This document shows, piece by piece, positions 9,099 through 18,797 of a stretch of 64,000 bases of DNA. How positions within the stretch are numbered: position 1 is the first letter of the stretch; the number at the start of each line of letters is the position of its first letter. The stretch is from Streptomonospora alba. Its GTDB lineage: Bacteria > Actinomycetota > Actinomycetes > Streptosporangiales > Streptosporangiaceae. The stretch covers positions 1 through 64,000 of the forward strand of contig NZ_JROO01000031.1 of NCBI RefSeq assembly GCF_000826685.1. The letters are read 5' to 3'. Under the pieces are notes generated by a model that saw only the letters and a program-made list of their open reading frames with translations, was not told where the DNA came from and made no database searches. The translations under genes were made by a program, and so were the position numbers.

Positions 9099-10478
9099 AT
9101 GACCGAAGGCAGGAACTACCGCCTGGTGCACGGCGGCGGTGACGAGGACCAGATCCCGCACGTACTCGTCGTCGGCGGCGGGTACCTGGGGATGTACACC
9201 GCGAAGCGGCTGGAGAAGCAGCTGGGGCCGGGCGAAGCCCGCATCACCATCGTCGACCCCAACTCCTACATGACCTACCAGCCGTTCCTCCCGGAGATCG
9301 CGGCGGGCAGCATCTCCCCGCGCCACGTCGTCGTTCCGCTGCGCGACGTCTTCGACCGGGTGCGCGTGCTCACCGGGCGCGTCATCCACGTGGACCACGC
9401 CAACCGCTCGGTCGACTTCGAGCCCGTGGTCGGCGAACCGCGCAGGATCGCCTACGACCACATCGTGATGGCCGCAGGCGCCGTCTCCCGCACGCTGCCC
9501 ATCCCCGGGCTGGCCGAGTGGGGGATCGGCATCAAGACGGTCGAGGAGGCCGTTTACCTGCGCAACCACGTGCTGGACCAGCTGAACATCGCCGACTCCA
9601 CCGACGATCCCGAGATCCGGCGCAAGGCGCTCAACTTCGTCTTCGTCGGCGGCGGCTTCGCCGGTGCCGAGGCGATCGCCGAGCTGGAGGACCTGGCCCG
9701 CGACGCCACGCGCATCTACTCCTCCATCGACGTCGACGACCTGAACTTCTACCTGGTCGAGGCCGCCGACAAGATCCTGCCCGAGGTGGGCCCCGACGTC
9801 GGTGAGAGGACGCTGAACCAGCTGAAGCGGCGCGGGATCGACGTGCGGCTGTCCACCTTCCTGGAGTCGGCCGTCGACCAGCGGATCAAGCTCAGCGACG
9901 GCGCCGAGTTCGACGCGGGAACCCTGGTGTGGACCGCAGGCGTCAAGCCCAGCCCCGTCGTGCAGGCGGGGGACCTGCCGCTGGGGCCCAAGGGCCACAT
10001 CGACACCAGCGAGTACCTCACCGTCAACGGTGTGGAGAACGCCTTCGCCGGCGGCGACAACGCCCAGGTGCCCGACGGCAAGGGCGGCTTCTACCCGCCC
10101 AACGCCCAGAACGCGGTGCGCCAGGCCCCGGTGCTGGCCGACAACGTCATCGCCGCGCTGCGCGGCCGGGAGATGACCCCCTACGTGCACGGCAACCTGG
10201 GCGCCGTGGCCGGACTCGGCCTGCACAAGGGCGCCGCCCAGCTGTTCGGCAGGATCAAGCTGACCGGCAGGCTCGCCTGGTACGCCCACCGCGCCTACCA
10301 CCTCTACGCGGTGCCGACCTTCAACCGGAAGGCGCGCGTCCTGGCCGACTGGATCGTCGGCTTCATCCTGCGGCGCGACTACGCCGCGCTGCCGGAGATG
10401 CAGGAGCCGCGCCAGGCCTTCGAGGAGGCGGCCAAGCCCCAGGTGGAGAACGGGCAGCTGCTGCGCCGCGTCAGCTGA
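9099..10478 (+). CDS. ndh: Type II NADH:quinone dehydrogenase (NDH-2)
   Basis: 459-aa single-subunit FAD enzyme that oxidises NADH and reduces menaquinone at the membrane without pumping protons. It has two Rossmann motifs: HVLVVGGGYLGMYTAKRLEK for FAD near the N-terminus and NFVFVGGGFAGAEAIAELE for NADH in the middle. The FAD-contacting AFAGGDNAQVPD segment and the NAQNAVRQAPVLADN quinone-site helix follow. The C-terminal part is amphipathic with Arg/Tyr clusters, fitting monotopic membrane attachment. ATG 9099 is preferred; SD-like AGGGGCGGA lies upstream. Two Rex-like boxes suggest repression at low NADH/NAD+ and induction when NADH accumulates. Confidence 0.94.
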   Translation: MTEGRNYRLVHGGGDEDQIPHVLVVGGGYLGMYTAKRLEKQLGPGEARITIVDPNSYMTYQPFLPEIAAGSISPRHVVVPLRDVFDRVRVLTGRVIHVDHANRSVDFEPVVGEPRRIAYDHIVMAAGAVSRTLPIPGLAEWGIGIKTVEEAVYLRNHVLDQLNIADSTDDPEIRRKALNFVFVGGGFAGAEAIAELEDLARDATRIYSSIDVDDLNFYLVEAADKILPEVGPDVGERTLNQLKRRGIDVRLSTFLESAVDQRIKLSDGAEFDAGTLVWTAGVKPSPVVQAGDLPLGPKGHIDTSEYLTVNGVENAFAGGDNAQVPDGKGGFYPPNAQNAVRQAPVLADNVIAALRGREMTPYVHGNLGAVAGLGLHKGAAQLFGRIKLTGRLAWYAHRAYHLYAVPTFNRKARVLADWIVGFILRRDYAALPEMQEPRQAFEEAAKPQVENGQLLRRVS

Positions 10479-10497
10479 GGCGGCGGCGCGTCGAGCC

Positions 10498-10528
10498 ACG
10501 GCCGGTCCCCGACGGGGGCCGGCCGTTT
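10498..10528 (+). terminator. Intrinsic terminator of ndh
   Basis: A 13-bp GC-rich stem (10498-10510 / 10514-10526, one G.U pair) with a 3-nt loop, ending in TTT, 20 nt after the ndh stop. Confidence 0.85.
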
Positions 10529-10700
10529 CCATCGTGTGCGGACCCGTGTGCGCCGCGGCCGCGTCGCCGCGACCGGTCGCGACCCTTCGGTCGCCGTGGC
10601 CGGGCGGCGTGCGAATCGGCCACCTGCACCGTACGGAGGGGCCGTTTCGTCCGTCGCCAGGCCGAAGCAGCGCGAATCCCGCTGAATCGGCCATCCCCGG

Positions 10701-10706
10701 TATGAT
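10701..10706 (+). promoter_or_regulatory. tRNA promoter -10 element
   Basis: TATGAT lies exactly 7 nt upstream of the first base of the tRNA, so transcription could begin at or very near the mature 5' end. No good -35 hexamer is visible. Confidence 0.6.
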
Positions 10707-10712
10707 GGTGCC

Positions 10713-10786
10713 GCCCTCGTAGCCCAATGGTAGAGGCAGGCCCCCTAAAAGGGTCACAAGTGTCGGTTCGAGTCCGACCGGGGGTA
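10713..10786 (+). tRNA. Class I tRNA with UAA anticodon (tRNA-Leu(UAA)-like, identity uncertain)
   Basis: A full cloverleaf folds in 74 nt: acceptor 10713-10719/10779-10785 (with G1.U72 and U5.G68), D stem GCC/GGC with GG in the loop, anticodon stem GGCCC/GGGTC, 6-nt variable region (10756-10761), T stem GTCGG/CCGAC around TTCGAGT, discriminator A followed by CC but not CCA. The 7-nt anticodon loop is CCTAAAA, so bases 34-36 are UAA, but position 33 is C, not the near-universal U. True tRNA-Leu(UAA), such as Streptomyces BldA, is class II with a long variable arm; this one is not. It may be a specialised or decaying tRNA. Confidence 0.75.
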
Positions 10787-10795
10787 CCGCTTCGT

Positions 10796-10823
10796 GCCCA
10801 GCGGCGCACGTCCGGTGCTGGGC
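10796..10823 (+). terminator. Hairpin downstream of the tRNA
   Basis: GCCCAGC (10796-10802) pairs with GCTGGGC (10817-10823) ten bases after the tRNA end. There is no U-tract, so it may be a terminator or a 3' processing hairpin. Confidence 0.45.
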
Positions 10824-11410
10824 GCCGTCGAGCGGCGGCGCACAGCACGTCGGCACGCCCGCACGGCGCTTCGTCCCGCCCCTCGCCCCCGGCCCGGCAT
10901 CGCCGTGGCCGAAGCCGGTCGCCGCCGCGTTCGGCCGTTGACAGCGGTCCACGCGTGGGATTGGATTCTTCGCGTGCCGACTGCCGCCGGGGATGGATGC
11001 GGCTCGCGGGCGGCACCCGGACCGCCGAAGGGGATGATCGTGTGAGCAGCCGTTCCACAGGCGCCGCCTGACCCCTGCGAAGCCGCGCGCCGTCCCCGCT
11101 TTCCACGGTGCCCCGCACAGCAAGGGCCTGTTCGCCCCGTGCCGTCCTCGAAGGCGGCGCTGTGTATCGTGCCGCCGCCTTTTCGCACACCGCTCGCATC
11201 GCCCCGCGCCGTCGAGCGCGGCCGCGCCGGTGTGCTCCGGCCCTGATCCCGCCGCGACGCAGCCGGTGAGCAGGGGCGACGCGCCTTCGCCGAACCGCCG
11301 ATCGACGAGTTCCCGCGCACCCGCCCCGGCGCCTCCGCGCCGTCGACGCCGTGCGCGCTCGTCGCCCAGTCACCGCGGCAGCGGATTCACCACACTCGGA
11401 GTACGCAGAC
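10824..11410. other. Gene-free spacer between tRNA and the F420/hemerythrin gene
   Basis: About 590 bp. Open frames here on either strand have no recognisable domains. The only signal is TTGACA at 10937 with a weak -10 (TTGGAT) 17 bp on, pointing rightward, too far upstream to be an obvious promoter for the next gene. Confidence 0.4.
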
Positions 11411-12271
11411 ATGACCGACGAGCAGACCTATGACCACACAGGCATCGACGACTTCAACAGCGCGGTCATCGAGGAGTTCCGCGCCAACGGCGGCCGCGTC
11501 GGCGGGATGTTCGAAGGCGCCCGCCTCCTGCTGCTGACCACCACCGGCGCGCGGACCGGCATCCGCCGCACCGTGCCTGTGGCCTATCTGCCCGACGGCG
11601 AGCGGACTCTGATCATCGCCTCCGCCGGCGGCGGTCCCCGCCACCCGGCGTGGTTCCACAACCTGCGCGCCGAACCGCGGGTCACCGTCGAGAACGGGGT
11701 CTTCGCCGTCGAGGCCGACGCCGTCGTGCTGGAAGGCGAAGAGCGCGACGCCGTGTTCGCCCGCGCCGCCGAAGCCGACCCCGGCTGGGCCGAGTACCAA
11801 GCCGAGACCGAACGCACCATTCCCGTCGTCGCCCTCAACCCCGTCAGCGGAGAGGCCGTCGAACAGCGCCTGGGCAAGGGGCTGATCGCCGTGCACGACG
11901 CGTTCCGCCGCGAACTGGCCATGGTCCGCGACGAGATCGCGCGCTCGGGTCCGGGACTCGGCGCCCAGTTGCGCATCAACTGCCTGACCGTCTGCCAGGG
12001 ACTGGCCTACCACCACACCATGGAGGACACCGGGATGTTCCCGGCCCTGGCCGAGGCCCGTCCCGAGCTCGCCGACGTCATCGCCCGCCTGGGCGAGGAG
12101 CACACGCGCGTCGAGACCCTGCTGGAGCAGCTCCGAATCCAGCTCGACGGCGCCGCCCCGGACCCGGCCGCCGTGCAGTCGGAGGTCGAGCGGCTCACCA
12201 CCGAACTGGAGGCTCACCTCGCCTACGAGGAGGAGCAGCTGGTCCCGATCCTCGACACCATGACACCGTGA
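11411..12271 (+). CDS. Deazaflavin (F420)-dependent nitroreductase fused to a hemerythrin HHE domain
   Basis: 286 aa in two domains. Residues ~10-140 resemble the Ddn/FDR split-barrel family: NSAVIEEFRANGGRVGG, LLLLTTTGARTGI, PVAYLPDGERTLIIAS, HPAWFHNLRAEPRVTVE. Such proteins use F420H2 to reduce quinones or nitro compounds. Residues ~150-283 are a four-helix HHE cation-binding domain with His/Glu ligand candidates in IAVHDAF, YHHTMEDTGMFP, GEEHTRVE and EAHLAYEEEQLVP, expected to hold a di-iron O2- or NO-reactive site. The fusion suggests F420H2-driven redox chemistry at the di-iron centre, which is inference. fbiC for F420 synthesis lies at 29.0 kb. ATG 11411 starts at the family N-terminus. 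Confidence 0.85.
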   Translation: MTDEQTYDHTGIDDFNSAVIEEFRANGGRVGGMFEGARLLLLTTTGARTGIRRTVPVAYLPDGERTLIIASAGGGPRHPAWFHNLRAEPRVTVENGVFAVEADAVVLEGEERDAVFARAAEADPGWAEYQAETERTIPVVALNPVSGEAVEQRLGKGLIAVHDAFRRELAMVRDEIARSGPGLGAQLRINCLTVCQGLAYHHTMEDTGMFPALAEARPELADVIARLGEEHTRVETLLEQLRIQLDGAAPDPAAVQSEVERLTTELEAHLAYEEEQLVPILDTMTP

Positions 12272-12353
12272 GAAGCCGCCGCCGGCGACCGCGCCCCTGA
12301 CCGGCGCCGGGCGGAAGGCGCGGCCTCCGGCCGGCGGCCGCGGGGCTGAAACG

Positions 12354-12524
12354 CACTCGCACCGGGACCACCCGTGTGTCGTGGTCGTGCAGCACCGCAA
12401 GGCAGGCGGACATGTCGTCCGGATCGCTGGTGAACACCACCGCCTCGGCGTGCTTCATCGCGGTCCATGCCACTGGGGCGGCCACGGCGTCCGGGCGCTT
12501 CGTGGGCGGAAGCTCGGCGGTTCC
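12354..12524 (-). pseudogene. Remnant of a PIN-domain (VapC-like) protein, C-terminal end only
   Basis: On the minus strand this stretch encodes ~57 residues resembling the end of actinobacterial PIN-domain proteins: KRPDAVAAPVAWTAMKHAEA, VVFTSDPDDMSACLAVL and RVVPV. The TSDPDD motif and the DAV helix before it correspond to the last acidic residues and strand of the PIN fold. No N-terminal half with its first Asp is present, and no antitoxin gene is adjacent, so I read it as a decayed toxin fragment. The flanking ~200 bp on each side hold no gene. Confidence 0.45.
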
Positions 12525-12743
12525 CAAGGCGGCGCCGGTGCGCCGAAGCGGAGGAAGTGACCATCTCGCAAGGGGAACAGTGCAGTCCTTCAGCAGAGGG
12601 CTCAAGGAATGAGGAAGCCCTGGGGCGGGCCGCCACGCGTGGACGAAGACGAGACGTCCCGGGAGCGTTCCCGCTGCCCCTCCTGCCACTCCTCGGTCCG
12701 GAACCACCGCTGATCGGCGGGGATCGATGCGGGGCACGGCGCG

Positions 12744-14546
12744 TCATGTTCCTCGCTCCATCAGCAGTTGCAGGTGCGTGAACAGCCGCTGGGTCGGGTC
12801 GGAGAGGTCGATGCCGCTGACCGACTCGGCCCGGCGGACCCTGTAGCGCAGGGTGTTGGGATGGATGTGCAGGCGGGATGCCGCGGTGCGGACGTCGCCG
12901 AAGTCCTCCAGGTAGGCCAGAAGCGACGTCACCAGGTCCGACCCCTGGGCGGCGTCGTGCTCGGCCAGAGCGCTGACGCGCGGGTCGCGCAGGGCCGGAG
13001 TGCCGCGCAGGTAGGCCAGGGTCTCGCTGATGAGCACGTGGGTGCGCACGTCGGACATCGTGGCGACGTCCATGGCCAGGTCGCGCCCCATGGCGTCCAG
13101 GATGCGGTCGGCTTCGGCACGGGAGTCGGGGATGGCGGCCAGCGAGTCCACCGGCGAGCCCACCGCGCCCTGCACCGTGACGCCCAGGGTGGCGCGGGCC
13201 GCCTCCACCGTCTTGCGGGTCAGCGCCAGTACCGCCGATTCCGCCGAGCTGCGGGCGGATTCGGCCGTGGAGTCCGCTCCGCCCGAGCCTGCTCGGGAGA
13301 TGTCGGGCATGAGGACGTAGATCCGTCCGCCCACGAGCGTGACCAGCGACGTGCGGCGGTAGGCGGCGGTGTGCACGGTGATCAGGTCCACCAGCCGCCG
13401 CCGGTTCAGCTCCCGGCCGGAACGGTCGGTGTCCTCGGCGCGGGCGGACTCGCCCCGACCGCCGGTGCCCGGCGCGCCGGCCGGCGACAGCGCGAACGCC
13501 GCCACCAGTGCGGGGCGGTCGGCGTCGACCTCGATGGTGTCGGCCAGCGCCGCCGCCTCGATGCTGCCTTCCAGCAGGCTCGCCAGCAGGTCGTCGCGCA
13601 GCCGCAGCCCCACCGTCGCCTCGGTGCGGTGGCGCACCAAGTGCAGCGCCGCCATCCGGGCAGCGCCCAGCAGCGCCTCCTCGGCGTCCTCGGCGAACGG
13701 CTCGGAGCCCTCCTGCACCCAGATCGTGCCCAGCGGCTGGGTGCCCGCGTGGATGCCCACCGCCAAGCGCCGCCGGATGCCCAGCTGCGGGTGCTCGTCG
13801 ATGCGCACCACCTCCTCGCCGGCGCGCAGCCGGGAGAACACCCCCCACTCGCGCAGCAGGGCGAGATACTGCTCGGGGCCGCGGCGTCCCAGCACCGACA
13901 GCCGGCGCAGCTCATCGGCCTCCTCGCCGCTGGAGTGGGCCAGGACCCGGCTCGCCGCGTCCTCTATGGTCACCAGCCCGCCGGTCAGCGCAGAGATCGT
14001 CTGGGCCAGCGAGTAGAGGTCGCCGGCCGACTCGCCCAGATCGGCCTCTGCGGTCAGGCGGGCGTCGTCGAGCACGCTGCGGCACAGCGACTGCAACTGG
14101 TCCCAGCGCACTTCGGGCCGCACCCCCAGCAGCGCCACCCCGGCATCGCTGGCCTCGCTGCGCAGCAGCGCCACCTCGTCGCCGCCGCGGCGCACCTTCG
14201 CGGCGGCGCCCCAGCCCTGCGGCGGCGGGTAGGCGGGCTCGTCGGAGTGCACCTTCACCGCAACGGCCGCCGCGCCGCGCCGCGCGGCCGCGCGCACCAG
14301 GTGCCGGGCGGCGCTGCCCCGCGCGCCGATCAGCAGGACCAGGTCGCCGGCGAACGCCTCGGCCTCGTCCTCGGGGTCGACGATGACCACGTTGTCCACC
14401 CGCACATCCAGGCCCGCCGGCGCAGCGAGCACGTCCACGAGCGGGTCGCCCACCGCCAGCAGCAGCCTGCGCAGCGGGATACCCGTGCTCTCGCCTGCGG
14501 CGTCGGCTGCCGCGGATGCGCCGTAGGGCTCTGAGGGAACGTCCAT
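12744..14546 (-). CDS. PucR family transcriptional regulator, likely of proline utilisation
   Basis: 600 aa. The N-terminal ~150 residues look like the purine-catabolism/PucR ligand domain (DVLAAPAGLDVRVDNVVIVD), the middle (~170-300) is GAF-like, and the C-terminus carries the PucR helix-turn-helix: DVRTAASRLHIHPNTLRYRV with downstream DLSDPTQRLFTHLQLLME. It is divergent from pruA-putB, and PucR-type activators adjacent to proline catabolic genes are usual in actinobacteria, so it probably senses proline or P5C. ATG 14546 is chosen; an in-frame TTG at 14588 would add 14 residues. The divergent promoter region has two inverted-repeat sets. Confidence 0.88.
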   Translation of the reverse strand: MDVPSEPYGASAAADAAGESTGIPLRRLLLAVGDPLVDVLAAPAGLDVRVDNVVIVDPEDEAEAFAGDLVLLIGARGSAARHLVRAAARRGAAAVAVKVHSDEPAYPPPQGWGAAAKVRRGGDEVALLRSEASDAGVALLGVRPEVRWDQLQSLCRSVLDDARLTAEADLGESAGDLYSLAQTISALTGGLVTIEDAASRVLAHSSGEEADELRRLSVLGRRGPEQYLALLREWGVFSRLRAGEEVVRIDEHPQLGIRRRLAVGIHAGTQPLGTIWVQEGSEPFAEDAEEALLGAARMAALHLVRHRTEATVGLRLRDDLLASLLEGSIEAAALADTIEVDADRPALVAAFALSPAGAPGTGGRGESARAEDTDRSGRELNRRRLVDLITVHTAAYRRTSLVTLVGGRIYVLMPDISRAGSGGADSTAESARSSAESAVLALTRKTVEAARATLGVTVQGAVGSPVDSLAAIPDSRAEADRILDAMGRDLAMDVATMSDVRTHVLISETLAYLRGTPALRDPRVSALAEHDAAQGSDLVTSLLAYLEDFGDVRTAASRLHIHPNTLRYRVRRAESVSGIDLSDPTQRLFTHLQLLMERGT

Positions 14547-14550
14547 GGCC

Positions 14551-14563
14551 GTCCATTGTGGAC
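14551..14563. promoter_or_regulatory. Palindrome GTCCA-TTG-TGGAC in the pucR/pruA intergenic region
   Basis: A perfect 5-3-5 palindrome immediately upstream of the pucR start, a candidate autoregulatory site. Confidence 0.4.
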
Positions 14564-14571
14564 CATCGTGC

Positions 14572-14620
14572 TTTGTCTCATCGGCCAAAAGCGCTCGGGG
14601 AATCGTGGCTTTCGAGACAA
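14572..14620. promoter_or_regulatory. Paired TTGTCTC/GAGACAA half-sites between pucR and pruA
   Basis: TTGTCTC (14573-14579) and its exact complement GAGACAA (14614-14620) face each other with centres 41 bp apart, close to four helical turns. They sit between the divergent starts, upstream of a TAGGTT (-10-like) at 14644, as expected for an activator binding two sites. Confidence 0.4.
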
Positions 14621-14683
14621 GGTGTACCCGGGGACCCGTCTTCTAGGTTTGTCCGGTTCCACCGATTCACCGAGGGAGGGCCC

Positions 14684-16309
<1,626 letters not shown>

Positions 16310-16350
16310 GACAGCGGCGGCCCCGTCCACCCGACCAGGGCCAGGACGGC

Positions 16351-16391
16351 CCCGCCGGGCCCGCGGCCCGAACGGGCGCGGGCCCGGCGGG
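16351..16391 (+). terminator. Strong intercistronic hairpin between pruA and putB
   Basis: A perfect 15-bp GC stem (16351-16365 / 16377-16391) whose 11-nt loop can pair further (CCCG/CGGG). No U-tract follows. It may cause partial termination or stabilise the upstream message, making pruA more abundant than putB. Confidence 0.6.
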
Positions 16392-16456
16392 CCTCAGCAG
16401 AGCAGCGCCGCCGGGCCGCGACCGGGTCGGCGGGCACGAGGAGAACGAGGTCACAC

Positions 16457-17383
16457 ATGCTTCGTACGACACTGCTGGCCGCGGCGCGGTCGCGTGCCTG
16501 CCGCACGCTTGTGGAGCGCGCGCCCGTCACCCGCGGGCTGGTGTCCAAGTACGTCGCCGGCTCCACCCTGGAGCGGGCGCTGCCGGTCGTCGAGCAGCTC
16601 ACCGCCGACCGCCTGGTCACGCTGGACCACCTGGGGGAGGACACGACCGACACGTCCCAGGCCCAGGACACCGTCGACGCCTACAGCCGGTTGCTGTCCG
16701 AGCTGGACCGGGCGGGCGTCGCCGACCGCGCCGAGGTCTCGGTGAAGCTGTCCGCGGTGGGCCAGTTCCTGCCGCAGGACGGCGAGAAGATCGCCCTGGA
16801 GAACGCCCGGCGGATCTGCGAGGCCGCCGCGCGGGCGGGCACCACCGTCACCCTGGACATGGAGGACCACACCACCGTGGACTCCACGCTGTCCATCCTG
16901 ACCGAGCTGCGCGTCGACTTCCCGTGGGTGGGCGCGGTCCTGCAGGCCTACCTGCACCGTACGGAGGGCGACTGCCGCGACCTCGCAGGCGCCGGTTCGC
17001 GGGTGCGGCTGTGCAAGGGCGCTTACGACGAGCCCGCTTCGGTGGCCTACCGCGGCAAGGGCGAGGTCGACCGCTCCTACGTCCGCTGCCTGCGTGTGCT
17101 CATGGAGGGGGAGGGCTACCCGATGGTGGCCTCGCACGACCCCCGGCTGGTGTCGATCGCCGGCGTGCTGGCCGACGCCGGCGGCCGCGGCCCCGGCGAC
17201 TACGAGCACCAGATGCTCTACGGAATCCGGGAGAACGAGCAGCGGCGCATCGCCTCCGAGGGACGGCGCATGCGCGTCTACGTGCCCTACGGCGACGAGT
17301 GGTACGGCTACTTCATGCGCCGCCTGGCCGAGCGCCCGGCCAACGTGGCCTTCTTCGCCCGCTCGCTGCTCACCAAGAGCTGA
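16457..17383 (+). CDS. putB: Proline dehydrogenase (FAD)
   Basis: 308-aa TIM-barrel flavoenzyme oxidising proline to P5C and passing electrons to quinone. Signatures: RAEVSVKLSAVGQFL, TTVTLDMEDHTTVDSTL, GAVLQAYLHRTEGDC, VRLCKGAYDEPASVAY, the EHQMLYGIRENEQRRI block, and the C-terminal RVYVPYGDEWYGYFMRRLAERPANV containing the conserved substrate-binding YxxRRxxE motif. The length matches monofunctional actinobacterial PRODH. ATG 16457 has GAGGAGAACGAGG upstream. It works with PruA encoded just before it; together they convert proline to glutamate. Confidence 0.95.
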   Translation: MLRTTLLAAARSRACRTLVERAPVTRGLVSKYVAGSTLERALPVVEQLTADRLVTLDHLGEDTTDTSQAQDTVDAYSRLLSELDRAGVADRAEVSVKLSAVGQFLPQDGEKIALENARRICEAAARAGTTVTLDMEDHTTVDSTLSILTELRVDFPWVGAVLQAYLHRTEGDCRDLAGAGSRVRLCKGAYDEPASVAYRGKGEVDRSYVRCLRVLMEGEGYPMVASHDPRLVSIAGVLADAGGRGPGDYEHQMLYGIRENEQRRIASEGRRMRVYVPYGDEWYGYFMRRLAERPANVAFFARSLLTKS

Positions 17384-17759
17384 CCTCCGCCGAGCGGAGT
17401 CTGATCGCGCCGCCGGTCCGGGAGGCACCCCGCCGGCCTTCCGGACCGGAGGCCGTACCGCAGCCCGCCGTCCGCGCTGCCGCGCACCCGTCCTGCGCGC
17501 GGCCGGCGGCCGCCGGGCTGCGCGGCGGGGCGCCCGACCGGGGCAGGGGCGCCCCGCTTCGCCGTTCGGGCCCGGGCGCGTGCGCCCTGCGACCCGCCGA
17601 CCACGAGTCTTCCCCCGGGCGAGGAGGGCTCGGGCGCCTGTGCGCTCCGGCGCCGGAGGATGGTGATTCCGAGCTGTGATGGTCGGTGGGAACCGGGCGG
17701 CGGTCCCGTACGTTACGTTAGCGGCAGACACGTCACGCCCTGGAAAGGCTTGCTCAGAC
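17384..17759. other. Intergenic region between putB and the Bax-inhibitor-like gene
   Basis: 376 bp of very GC-rich sequence with overlapping inverted repeats around 17490-17540 but no clean terminator and no gene. The last 50 bp before the next gene are less GC-rich and include TACGTT (-10-like) near 17709. Confidence 0.4.
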
Positions 17760-18650
17760 ATGGCGATGAGGAGTTCGAACCCCGTTCTCAAGCGGGCGAT
17801 GCGGTCCGGCAAGGCCGGATACGGTCAGGCGCCGTACGGCCAGGGCGCCCCGTATCAGGCCGGCCACCCGTCGCCCCAGCCCGGATACGGCTACCCCCAG
17901 CCCGGCTCCCCGCAGCCGGGAGCGCCGCAGGCCCCCTCCGCAGGGGAGCGGATGACCATCGACGACGTGGTGGTGCGCACCGCGATGTCGCTGGGTGTGG
18001 TCGTGCTGACCGCGGCGCCCACCTACTTCCTGGCCGTGTCGGGCAGTGCCCTCGGTATGGGACTGGCGCTGATCGGTGCCCTCGGCGGGCTGGTGCTGGG
18101 GCTGGTGATCGCGTTCAAGCAGTCCACCAACCCGGCGCTGATCCTGACCTACGCCGCCCTGCAAGGCCTGCTCGTCGGGGGTCTCAGCGGCATCTTCGAG
18201 ATGTCGCTGATGAGCCAGAACGGCATGCCCATGGGCGAGCTGGTGACACAGGCGGTCGTCGGCACCCTGTTCGCCGCCGGGTCGGTGCTGGCCGTCTACA
18301 AGCTCCGGATCATCCGGGTGACCAACACCTTCGTCAAGGTGGTCACCGCCGCCACCATGGGCCTCGTGCTGCTGCTGATGGTCAACTTCGTGGCGGCGAT
18401 GTTCATGGGCGGCGGCGGCCTCGGCCTGCGCGAGCCCTCGTGGCTGGGCCTGGGCATCTCGCTGCTGGCGGTCACCCTGGCCGCCGCCATGCTGATGATC
18501 GAGTTCCGCCAGGTCGAGGACGCGCTGAACATGGGGCTGCCCCGCAAGTACTCCTGGCAGCTCGCGTTCGGCCTGACCGTCACGCTCGTCTGGCTCTACA
18601 TCGAGATCCTGCGCCTGCTCTGGATTCTGAAGTCGCTCTTCAGCGAGTAG
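17760..18650 (+). CDS. Bax inhibitor-1/YccA family membrane protein
   Basis: 296 aa. The N-terminal ~60 residues are disordered and rich in Gly, Pro, Tyr and Gln (YGQAPYGQG, PQPGYGYPQPG); then seven hydrophobic helices follow from ~65 on. The order fits the bacterial Bax-I branch (PF12811-like). FKQSTNPALILTYAALQGLLVGGLSG and GLPRKYSWQLAFGLTVTLVWLYIEILRLL are typical. Eukaryotic and YetJ relatives are pH-gated Ca2+ channels; function in actinobacteria is unknown. ATG 17760 is selected with GGAAAGG upstream; ATG 17766 is possible. It is followed by a very strong bidirectional terminator. Confidence 0.88.
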   Translation: MAMRSSNPVLKRAMRSGKAGYGQAPYGQGAPYQAGHPSPQPGYGYPQPGSPQPGAPQAPSAGERMTIDDVVVRTAMSLGVVVLTAAPTYFLAVSGSALGMGLALIGALGGLVLGLVIAFKQSTNPALILTYAALQGLLVGGLSGIFEMSLMSQNGMPMGELVTQAVVGTLFAAGSVLAVYKLRIIRVTNTFVKVVTAATMGLVLLLMVNFVAAMFMGGGGLGLREPSWLGLGISLLAVTLAAAMLMIEFRQVEDALNMGLPRKYSWQLAFGLTVTLVWLYIEILRLLWILKSLFSE

Positions 18651-18722
18651 TCGGCGGGTGGTCCGACGGATAAGGCCCGCGACGCCCGATCCCGGACCCC
18701 CGCGCAGCGGGTACCGAAACAC

Positions 18723-18757
18723 CGACGCCCCGCCCGGTCCGACCGGGCGGGGCGTCG
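18723..18757. terminator. Bidirectional terminator hairpin
   Basis: A perfect 16-bp stem (18723-18738 / 18742-18757) with a 3-nt loop between the convergent Bax-inhibitor-like and DUF4287 genes; it can serve both. Confidence 0.85.
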
Positions 18758-18797
18758 CCGTGCTCACAGTGCCGGCGCCGGCGCGGGGGTGCGGAGT

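Noticed and set aside
10713-10800. Minus-strand frames across the tRNA giving PPVGLEPTLVTLLGG and RYPRSDSNRHL peptides
   Set aside because: These are the well-known spurious translations of the antisense strand of a tRNA gene, not proteins.
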